The notes below the pieces were generated by a model. The model saw only the letters and a list, made by a program, of their open reading frames with translations. It was not told the DNA's origin and did no database searches. 64,000 bases of DNA. Origin: Rhodovibrionaceae bacterium (GTDB taxonomy: Bacteria > Pseudomonadota > Alphaproteobacteria > Kiloniellales > DSM-21159). Position 1 is the first letter of the stretch. Every line of letters begins with the position of its first letter. Both the position numbers and the translations under genes were made by a program. Positions 49,937 to 57,108 of this stretch are shown here, one piece after another. The stretch is taken from contig JANQMX010000051.1 in NCBI GenBank assembly GCA_028279885.1, positions 1 to 64,000 of the forward strand, in the 5' to 3' direction.

Positions 49937-50647
49937 ATGACTGCTCTTCTGGAGGTCGAGGGCCTGGAAGTGCACTACGGGCCGGTCCACGCCGTCAAAG
50001 GCGTGGACCTGGCCGTTCAGGAGGGCACGGTCACGGCTCTTCTCGGCGCCAATGGCGCCGGGAAGACCACAACGCTGATGGCGGTCGCCGGCCTCAGGAA
50101 GATCTCCGCCGGAGACATTCGTCTCGACGGCCGCTCTTTGGTCGGGACCTCATCCGAGTCGATCATCCGGCAAGGCGTCGGTGTTTCGCCGGAGGGTCGG
50201 CGGGTTTTCACGGCCCTCACGGTCGCCGAGAACCTGAGGCTTGCAGGAGCCATTCACGGAGATGCGGCGATTTCCTCGTCCATCGCCGAAACCCTGATGG
50301 AGCGCTTCCCGATCCTGGGGACGCGCCGTCATCAGCGGGCCGGCCTGCTGTCCGGCGGTGAGCAGCAAATGCTGGCTTTGGCTCGTGCCTTGATGGGAAA
50401 GCCGCGCCTACTGTTGCTGGATGAGCCGTCGCTCGGCCTTGCCCCTCAGATGGTCGACAGGGTTTTCGATTTGATTGCCGAGCTCAGGGAAGAGGGGATC
50501 GCGGTTCTGTTGGTCGAGCAGAATGTGCCGCTCTCGCTCGAGATCGCCCAAGAGGCCGTTATTTTGGCGAACGGCCGGATGGCGGCTCGGGGCGACAGCG
50601 AGAAGGTCGCGCAGAGCGACGTCATTCATGCCGCCTATCTGACGTGA
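49937..50647 (+). CDS. livF: Branched-chain amino acid-type ABC ATPase, LivF
   Basis: This 236-aa ATPase has Walker A GANGAGKTT at about 37-45, the Q-loop stretch GVGVSPEGRRVFTALTVAEN, the signature LLSGGEQQMLALARALM, Walker B LLLLDEPSLGLAP and the switch LLVEQNVPLS. Length and motifs are typical of LivF. The ATG at 49937 is chosen because homology starts at ALLEVEGLEVHYG; the frame extends upstream as a shadow of the binding-protein gene. It pairs with the LivG half of the fused protein. Confidence 0.95.
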   Translation: MTALLEVEGLEVHYGPVHAVKGVDLAVQEGTVTALLGANGAGKTTTLMAVAGLRKISAGDIRLDGRSLVGTSSESIIRQGVGVSPEGRRVFTALTVAENLRLAGAIHGDAAISSSIAETLMERFPILGTRRHQRAGLLSGGEQQMLALARALMGKPRLLLLDEPSLGLAPQMVDRVFDLIAELREEGIAVLLVEQNVPLSLEIAQEAVILANGRMAARGDSEKVAQSDVIHAAYLT

Positions 50648-50648
50648 C

Positions 50649-51542
50649 ATGCCGCTAGATCTCTTCATTCAACAGCTCGTCAACGCGCTCAGCCTGGGCG
50701 GTATCTATGCGCTGCTGGCGCTGGGCCTTGCTGTCGTGTTCTCGATCATTCGGCTGATCAACTTCGCCCATGGCGAGATCATGACCGTCGGCGGCTACGG
50801 CGTGTTCTTCTCTTTGCTGCTCGGCTGGCCGATCCCGGCGGCGATTATCGTCGGCGTTTCGATGTCGATTATCGCCGCCGTGGCGATGGAGCGGCTGGCC
50901 TTTCGCGCCATGAAAGGCGCCAGCGTGGTCTCGCTGCTGATCACCAGCTTCGCCATTTCGGAGATCCTCAAGGTTCTCTTCCAGAACGGAATCTCGGCGA
51001 GACCGAAGCCGATTGCCTTACCTTCCGAGCTGTCCGGCTCTTACGAGGTGGGCGGCATCGTGATCGGCGTCATCCCGACGCTCTCGATCGCCATCACCCT
51101 GATTTCCCTCACCGTTCTGACGGCCTTTCTCCGGCGCACCACCACCGGGCTGGCGATGCGCGCGGCTGCCGAGGACTTTGATATGGTCCGGCTACTCGGC
51201 GTGCGGGCTGGCGGGGTGGTGGCGGCCGCTTTTGCGCTGTCGGGTCTGCTAGCCGGCATTGCCGCCGTGATCTGGACGGCGCAGCGCGGCTCGGTCGATC
51301 CCTTGATGGGCTTCTTCCCCGTCCTCAAGGCCTTCATCGCTACCGTGCTCGGCGGCCTGGGCAGCTTGTCGGGCGCGGTACTGGGCGGCTTCGTGGTCGG
51401 CGCCATCGAAGTCTTCTCCCAGGCTTTCCTGCCCGAAAGCCTCTCGCCCTATCGGGATGCCATCGTCCTCGGTTCGGTCATCCTGATTTTGCTGGTGCGC
51501 CCGGAAGGCCTGATCCCGCCGGCTCGTGTCGATCGCAGCTGA
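50649..51542 (+). CDS. livH: Branched-chain amino acid-type ABC permease, LivH
   Basis: This 297-aa inner-membrane permease shows the LivH motifs FIQQLVNALSLGGIYALLAL, IIRLINFAHGEIMTVGGY, MERLAFRAMKGASVVSLLI, MRAAAEDFDMVRLLGVRAG and FIATVLGGLGSLSGAVLGG, with about eight membrane helices. The ATG at 50649 lies one base after the LivF stop. It completes the importer with the fused LivM-LivG protein. It converges on the RpiR gene with a gap of 34 bp. Confidence 0.95.
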   Translation: MPLDLFIQQLVNALSLGGIYALLALGLAVVFSIIRLINFAHGEIMTVGGYGVFFSLLLGWPIPAAIIVGVSMSIIAAVAMERLAFRAMKGASVVSLLITSFAISEILKVLFQNGISARPKPIALPSELSGSYEVGGIVIGVIPTLSIAITLISLTVLTAFLRRTTTGLAMRAAAEDFDMVRLLGVRAGGVVAAAFALSGLLAGIAAVIWTAQRGSVDPLMGFFPVLKAFIATVLGGLGSLSGAVLGGFVVGAIEVFSQAFLPESLSPYRDAIVLGSVILILLVRPEGLIPPARVDRS

Positions 51543-51576
51543 TAAGATGAACGCCTCTCGCGCTCACCCCGGCCGA

Positions 51577-52437
51577 TCACTGGTGCCAGTCGGGCACGAA
51601 GGTCTCGCCGCGCAGCTTGTCGAGCGCTTCGAGCCTGGTCTTCAAGCTCGGCCAGGTGACCGTATCCAGCGACGAACTGATCAACTCGACCAGTCCAGTG
51701 ATGCCCACCAGGGTATCCCAAGGCGTGGAGGCCTGAACCTCGCAGCGCAGCACGTGATCGGCGACCGTCGCGATTTCGCTCATCCACTGATCGGTGAAGA
51801 GGATGATCGTCGCGCGCCGCTCGGCCGCCCACTTTGCCGTGAGAACGGAGTCGGGCTGATAGCGGCGGATGTCGAAGACGATCAGGATGTCGTTCTTGCG
51901 CATGTCGAGCATGCTGTCGCTGCGCCGCGGCATGTCGGACTCGAGCAGCGTGACGGCGGGCCGCATCTTCCTCAGGTGAAAGTGCAGATGCGCGGCCACG
52001 GGATAGGTGAAGGTCCCGCCGAGGATGTAGATCTTGCGCTTGTTCTCAGACAGGAGCGCGATGATCTTGGCGAGCTCGGCCGGTTCGACGGCGTCGAGCG
52101 TACGCTCGAGCGCGGTGACGAGACTCTGCCGCAGCGCCGTTGCCGCCGGCACCTGCTCGTCGGAGCGATAGAGCGTCAGGGGGCTCTCATGGCTTTTGGC
52201 GATCTCGTCGCGCAGCTTCTGGCGGAACTCCGGATAGCCGTCGCAGCCGAGCTTCTGCACCAACCGTTGGATCGTCGCGGCACTGACGTTGGCGGCCTTG
52301 GCGAAGCTGGTAATGCTCTCGAGTCCGATCATGGGGTAGTGGGCAAGCAGCACGCGAGCGGCCTGCTTCTCGCTGCGCGTGAAGCTGGGCATCGCATTGG
52401 CCACGACCATCTTCATGCTCTGTTCGCTTTCGGCCAT
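51577..52437 (-). CDS. RpiR family transcriptional regulator
   Basis: This 286-aa regulator has an N-terminal RpiR helix-turn-helix at about 10-85 (PSFTRSEKQAARVLLAHYPM, SITSFAKAANVSAATIQRLV, LGCDGYPEFRQKLRDE). A C-terminal SIS domain (about 130-270; KRKIYILGGTFTYPVAAHLH, DILIVFDIRRYQPDSVLTA, ATIILFTDQWMSEIATVADH) usually senses a phosphosugar, but RpiR proteins next to amino-acid ABC systems are also known. The ATG at 52437 follows GGGTGGAG; an in-frame ATG at 52416 is possible. It probably controls the locus from 44.5 to 53.2 kb and is divergent from the isochorismatase-family gene. Confidence 0.92.
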   Translation of the reverse strand: MAESEQSMKMVVANAMPSFTRSEKQAARVLLAHYPMIGLESITSFAKAANVSAATIQRLVQKLGCDGYPEFRQKLRDEIAKSHESPLTLYRSDEQVPAATALRQSLVTALERTLDAVEPAELAKIIALLSENKRKIYILGGTFTYPVAAHLHFHLRKMRPAVTLLESDMPRRSDSMLDMRKNDILIVFDIRRYQPDSVLTAKWAAERRATIILFTDQWMSEIATVADHVLRCEVQASTPWDTLVGITGLVELISSSLDTVTWPSLKTRLEALDKLRGETFVPDWHQ

Positions 52438-52556
52438 CTCCACCCGTTTCCAGTTCCTAGAGTTTCGACCTTCATCGCTGCCGGCTTGGCAGCAAACCAC
52501 CAAGAGCGCAATGCCTGCCGCGCGTGCGTGGTGCGGCACCTCCGGAGACCGAGTCC

Positions 52557-53225
52557 ATGCTAGATATCACAGTCCAGAACGCATCGGTAAGTGACCGCGA
52601 CCGCGCGATCGCGCCCGCGCGCACGGCTTTATTGTCGATCGATATGCAGAATGCCGAATGGAGCCCGGCACAAGCCGAGCGGGCGCGCCAGGACGGCACC
52701 CCCGAAGCGGCCAAGCGCTCCTTTCTGGAGCGGCTGGAGACGATCGTCATCCCCAACCAGCGGCGACTGCAGGCCGCGGCCCGTGCGGCGAACATCGAGG
52801 TGATCTTCACCGTCATCGAAAGCCTGACGCTGGATGGGCGCGAGATCAGCCTCGATCACAAGATCTCAGGCCTGTTCTTTCCCAAAGGGTGTTGGGAGTC
52901 GCAGGTCATTTCGGATGTCGCGCCGCAGGACAACGAGATCGTCATTCCCAAGACCTCCTCTGGGATCTTCAACAGCACCAACATCGATTACATCCTGCGC
53001 AATCTCGGCATCGAGTTCCTCGTCATCTACGGCGTCTCGACGGATCAATGCGTCGAGACCGCGGTCCGCGATGCGGCCGACCGCGGGTTTCTCGTCACCC
53101 TGGTGGAGGATGCCTGCGCCGCCGAAGAAGGCGTGCGGCACGACGCTGCCATTCGCGCGGTCGGCGGGCACTATTGCCGCGTCCGCAGCACCGACGAGAT
53201 GATCGCGGAGTTCGGCAAGACCTGA
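52557..53225 (+). CDS. Isochorismatase-family cysteine hydrolase
   Basis: This 222-aa hydrolase has the catalytic triad of the family: Asp29 (LLSIDMQNAEW), Lys132 (VIPKTSSGIFNS) and Cys165 (YGVSTDQCVETAVRDAADRG). These enzymes cleave amide or ureido bonds in N-carbamoyl compounds, biuret and nicotinamide as well as isochorismate. Next to an amino-acid-type importer and an acylglutamate hydrolase, an amidase role in releasing ammonia is more likely than siderophore synthesis. The ATG at 52557 follows CCGGAG. A frame extension of 11 codons upstream lacks similarity. Confidence 0.9.
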   Translation: MLDITVQNASVSDRDRAIAPARTALLSIDMQNAEWSPAQAERARQDGTPEAAKRSFLERLETIVIPNQRRLQAAARAANIEVIFTVIESLTLDGREISLDHKISGLFFPKGCWESQVISDVAPQDNEIVIPKTSSGIFNSTNIDYILRNLGIEFLVIYGVSTDQCVETAVRDAADRGFLVTLVEDACAAEEGVRHDAAIRAVGGHYCRVRSTDEMIAEFGKT

Positions 53226-53438
53226 CCTCGATACCGGCACCAGGCCCCGATCAGCGGAACGGCCTTTCGGTTGCAGGCAAGACTGAGCTCCGACAAAAAA
53301 TGCCGGCCACGGCAGGATACATGCTAAGGGTGGCGTGGAACGGCCAAGCACTGCCGTTGCATCACTGGGATTTGCCAGCAATCCCACATTGACGGCCGGT
53401 GACGCGCCGCTTCGGTTTGTCCGAGTCCGAGATGTGCC

Positions 53439-55016
53439 ATGTCTGAACCCGTCGAGGCAGAGGCCAGGTCGAAGCACACGACGCTCATCTTCATCGCAGT
53501 CACCGCGTCGACCGCGGCGGTGACCTACAACAGCATGGCCGTGATCACAGCGATACCGGCGATGAAGGCCGAATTCGACATGAGCTTGACCATGGCTCAG
53601 TGGATCATGAACGGCTACACCTTGGCGTCCGCGGCCTTGGTGGCTGCCATGGGCCGCTTCGGCGACTTGTTCGGCCAGGTACGCGTTATCGTCCTTGGCA
53701 TGGTGTGCTTTCTGCTGGGGTCGCTCACGGCGCTTTTTGCCGTAGACACGGCGATGGCGATCGGGGCGCGCGTCCTCCAAGGCGTCGGCGCGGCCGGCAT
53801 CCTCAGCACATCGCTCGCGATCCTGAACAACGCCGTTCCGGAAGCCAAGCGCGCGGCGGCGATCAGCCTGTGGGGCGCGGTCATTGCGCTCGGTATGGGC
53901 CTCGGGGCGGCGATTGGTGGCGCGCTGACGGCGATCAACTGGCGCGCCGTGTTCGCTGTCGATGTGTTCCTGGTGCTGCCGTCGCTTGTCCTCGCGCTGC
54001 GAATTGTGCTGTCCTCGCCCCCGGAGACTGCTGGCGGGCGGGCGCCGATCGATTTCGCCGGCCTTGTTTTGCTGATTCTCTTTATCGGCCCGCTTACCTT
54101 CGCATTGACCCATGGACAGGAAACCGGCTGGAGCGCGATCGAGACGGTCTTGCCGCTGGCTGTCGGCATCGCCTGCGGCGTCTTGCTGGTCATCGTCGAG
54201 GTGCGTTCGAAGGCGCCTTTGCTTCGGATCGACTTTTTCCGGCGTCGGCGCTACGTGGCGGGCACGCTCGGCATGTGCCTTGCTGGCATGAACACGGCAA
54301 CCTTCGTCTACTTCTACATCCTCTTCGCGCAATCGCCGGACGGTCTATCCTATACGGCGATCATTGCCGGCCTTTCGTTGCTGCCCTTTTCGATGGCCAT
54401 GTTTGTGCTCGCAGTCGGCGTGCCCCGACTGCCCGCCGTTGCGAACTCAACCTGGCTGATCGTGGCGGGCATGGCCGTGATGGCGATCGGATACTGGTTC
54501 GCGCATGGCTTTTCGTCCGCCAGCAGCTTCGACGACACCTGGTGGCCGATGGTCTTGATTGGGACCGGCACGGGCCTCGCGTATGCGCTTTTGCCGGGTA
54601 CGGCCCTGCGTGTGCTGGAGGAAAGGGACTCGGGGCAGGGGTCCGGCGTGATCAACACCTGCCTCTACTTCGGTCTGACCCTGGGCGTCGTTGTCGGCGG
54701 GATTGTCTCGGCCGTGTCGCTGCGCATGTCGCTGTCTGCCGTTGTGGCGCGACTTGGGCTCGCGCCAGCCGAGGAGGAGCGATTGGTGCAGGTCTTGGTT
54801 CACGGCACGCCGGGTCAGATCGAGGCGGCGTTCGAGCGGGCCGCGGCGTCCGGGTCGACCGCCCTCAAGCAGGCGACGCAGACCGCGATCGAGTCCAGCT
54901 TTTCCGACGTCATGCTTCTGGGGTCGGCAGTTGCGCTCCTTGGTCTGGTCCTAATGGCCTGGCTGCTGCGCGGCCCGCCCACACCGGACGCGGCCGCGCT
55001 GCCCAGCGGACATTGA
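53439..55016 (+). CDS. MFS multidrug exporter, DHA2 (14-TM) family
   Basis: This 525-aa transporter belongs to the EmrB/QacA-type drug:proton antiporters. The first helix block has TYNSMAVITAIPAMKAEFDM and QWIMNGYTLASAAL, then the motif GRFGDLFGQVRVIVLG, ARVLQGVGAAGILSTSLAIL and GLGAAIGGALTAINWRAVF with the usual antiporter motif C region. Fourteen hydrophobic segments are present. The C-terminus is longer than usual and carries an Ala-rich segment (about 455-490) before the final helix. The ATG at 53439 has no strong ribosome binding site. It stands alone, 213 bp after the hydrolase, with no local regulator, so the substrate cannot be guessed. Confidence 0.9.
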   Translation: MSEPVEAEARSKHTTLIFIAVTASTAAVTYNSMAVITAIPAMKAEFDMSLTMAQWIMNGYTLASAALVAAMGRFGDLFGQVRVIVLGMVCFLLGSLTALFAVDTAMAIGARVLQGVGAAGILSTSLAILNNAVPEAKRAAAISLWGAVIALGMGLGAAIGGALTAINWRAVFAVDVFLVLPSLVLALRIVLSSPPETAGGRAPIDFAGLVLLILFIGPLTFALTHGQETGWSAIETVLPLAVGIACGVLLVIVEVRSKAPLLRIDFFRRRRYVAGTLGMCLAGMNTATFVYFYILFAQSPDGLSYTAIIAGLSLLPFSMAMFVLAVGVPRLPAVANSTWLIVAGMAVMAIGYWFAHGFSSASSFDDTWWPMVLIGTGTGLAYALLPGTALRVLEERDSGQGSGVINTCLYFGLTLGVVVGGIVSAVSLRMSLSAVVARLGLAPAEEERLVQVLVHGTPGQIEAAFERAAASGSTALKQATQTAIESSFSDVMLLGSAVALLGLVLMAWLLRGPPTPDAAALPSGH

Positions 55017-55084
55017 CTTGAGGGTCGGTTCGGGTATGACCACCCGATGCACATGGAATGGCTAGTCGACTACGCTCAGAGGGA

Positions 55085-55507
55085 TCACTCGATAAGGCCG
55101 AGCGTGCGGAACAATGTGAACTTGTCCCACACCACCCAGGTCTCTTTGATCTTGCCGTCCGCGTCGTACTCGTCGATGGAGATGCCGGCCCAGGACACGG
55201 ATTTGCCCGTCGGGGCAAGGCCCTCATAGCTGCCCTTCTGTGTGCCGCTGAAGGTCCAGTGGGTCGCAATGCGGTTGCCGTCGACGAGCTGCATCTGGAA
55301 CGCCACCTGCGTGCCCGGAAAGGCGCTGTGATACGACGCCACGATGGCCTTCAGTTCGTCGAGCGTCACACCTTTCTCGCCATCTGTTGCGGCGATCGGC
55401 TCCTGATGATTGATGTAGCCCGGCGCAAAGAGACTGTCGGGGTCGATCTGAGAATCGCTGTTCCACCACTCAATCGATTTCCGTGATGTTGCTTTCTGAT
55501 CTTCCAT
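55085..55507 (-). CDS. SnoaL-like polyketide cyclase/ester cyclase family protein
   Basis: This 140-aa protein has the alpha+beta-barrel signature of SnoaL-like proteins: FAPGYINHQEP near the N-terminus, LKAIVASYHSAFPGTQVAFQ, NRIATHWTFSGTQKGSYEG and the C-terminal ISIDEYDADGKIKETWVVWD. Family members include polyketide cyclases and many uncharacterised enzymes, so no reaction is assigned. The ATG at 55507 follows AGGGGTGAC; the frame runs 38 codons further upstream without similarity. It converges with the MFS gene. Confidence 0.82.
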   Translation of the reverse strand: MEDQKATSRKSIEWWNSDSQIDPDSLFAPGYINHQEPIAATDGEKGVTLDELKAIVASYHSAFPGTQVAFQMQLVDGNRIATHWTFSGTQKGSYEGLAPTGKSVSWAGISIDEYDADGKIKETWVVWDKFTLFRTLGLIE

Positions 55508-55755
55508 AGTCACCCCTCGCTGGCATCGGTCTTCTGTGCCATTGCCTTCGAGAGTAGCATGCTCATCATTGCCACTGCTATGGCTGCGGGCGCGGCCCTC
55601 CGATGAAGAGGCGCAAGCCAAGTCGACAACGCGCAGGCCTCTTTCGGTATTTCCTAAGCAAAGCTGCGGAAAGCGCTACTTTATCCAAGCCCCTTTGCCG
55701 TGGCTGCATCGCGTGTTTCCGCCGATAGTCTTGGAATAAGAGAAAGGGATCGGAT

Positions 55756-57030
55756 ATGGCGGCTGAGGAAATCGACACGCTCGTGGTTGGCGGCGGCCAG
55801 GCTGGCCTGGCGATGAGCGAGCACCTGACCAACTGCGGCGTGCCTCACCTCGTGCTGGAGCGGCACCGCATTGCCGAGCGTTGGCGCTCGGAGCGATGGG
55901 ACTCTCTGGTCGCCAATGGCCCGGCTTGGCATGACCGCTTTCCCGGCATGGAGTTTTCGGAGACAGACCCCGAGGCTTTTGCACCGAAAGAGGGGGTCGC
56001 CGACTACCTTGTGGCCTACGCCGAAAAGATCGCCGCCCCCATCCGCTGTGGCGTCGAGGTGAAGAGCGTGAAGAAGAGCACGGGCAAGCCCGGTTTTCGG
56101 GTTGAAACGTCCGATGGTGTCATCGAAGCCCACAACGTGGTGGCTGCCACAGGCCCTTTCCAACGCCCGGTCATTCCCAAGGTCGTTCCTGAGACGGTGG
56201 GCGTTACGCAGCTTCACTCGACCGCCTATCGCAATCCCGAACGGCTGCCGGAAGGGGCGGTCCTGGTGGTCGGCTCAGGTTCGTCCGGTGCGCAGATCGC
56301 CGATGAGCTCTTGGGCGCCGGACGGCGCGTCTATCTCTCCGTCGGTCCGCACGAGCGCCCGCCGCGACGCTATCGCGGGCTCGACTATTGCTGGTGGCTG
56401 GGTGTTCTCGGCAAGTGGGATGTGATCACGCCTGAGCCGCACATGGCGCATGTCACGATCTCGGTCAGCGGTGCCCACGGTGGGCACACGGTCGACTTCC
56501 GTGCGTTTGCGTCAAGAGGCATGACGCTCCTCGGCATGACGCAGAGCTTCGAGGACGGAGTACTCCGCTTTGCGCCGGACCTTGCCGACAATCTTGCGCA
56601 AGGGGATGCCTATTATCTCTCGATGCTGGACGAGGCCGACGCTTATGCCGTCCGCAATAGTTTGGAGCTTCCCGAGGAACCCAGCGCCCGCGAGATCGCC
56701 CCGGACCCGGAGTGTGTCACCGACCCCATCCTCGCACTGAACCTCGCGGAGGCCGGCATAACCTCGATCATCTGGGCAACAGGCTTTGCGCTCGATTTCA
56801 GCTGGTTGCAGGTCGACGCCTTCGACGAAAACGGCCGGCCCAAGCATCAACGCGGTGTTTCGGCTGAGCCGGGAATCTATTTCCTCGGGCTGCCATGGCT
56901 TTCGCGCCGAGGCTCGTCCTTCATCTGGGGGGTCTGGCACGACGCCAAGTATCTCGCGGACCAGATAACGATCCGGCGCAACTACCTAGCTTATCATGCA
57001 TCGGCTCAATGCAGAGCCGGAGACGCCTAA
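55756..57030 (+). CDS. FAD-dependent flavin monooxygenase-like oxidoreductase
   Basis: This 424-aa protein has an FAD-binding Rossmann motif VVGGGQAG at residues 10-17 and a second NAD(P)H-binding motif VVGSGSSGAQ near 170-180. RWRSERWDSLVANGPAWHD and VVAATGPFQRPVIP match the flavin monooxygenase/thioredoxin-reductase-like oxidoreductases that include CzcO-type proteins. The C-terminal part closes with IYFLGLPWLSRRGSSFIWGV. The ATG at 55756 follows AGAAAGGGA. The gene is unlinked to neighbours of known role, so the substrate is unknown. Confidence 0.87.
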   Translation: MAAEEIDTLVVGGGQAGLAMSEHLTNCGVPHLVLERHRIAERWRSERWDSLVANGPAWHDRFPGMEFSETDPEAFAPKEGVADYLVAYAEKIAAPIRCGVEVKSVKKSTGKPGFRVETSDGVIEAHNVVAATGPFQRPVIPKVVPETVGVTQLHSTAYRNPERLPEGAVLVVGSGSSGAQIADELLGAGRRVYLSVGPHERPPRRYRGLDYCWWLGVLGKWDVITPEPHMAHVTISVSGAHGGHTVDFRAFASRGMTLLGMTQSFEDGVLRFAPDLADNLAQGDAYYLSMLDEADAYAVRNSLELPEEPSAREIAPDPECVTDPILALNLAEAGITSIIWATGFALDFSWLQVDAFDENGRPKHQRGVSAEPGIYFLGLPWLSRRGSSFIWGVWHDAKYLADQITIRRNYLAYHASAQCRAGDA

Positions 57031-57108
57031 AGGAAGCTTGAAGGCGACGGCTGCGTCCGCTCGTAGTAGGATTCGCTCTGTCGAAGGTTGCGTCTGCCAG
57101 GGGCAAGC

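Noticed and set aside
53600-55021. 473-residue plus-strand open frame overlapping the MFS exporter in another frame
   Set aside because: The overlapping frame encodes a textbook 14-helix exporter; the alternative translation is Arg/His/Gly-rich with no membrane segments.
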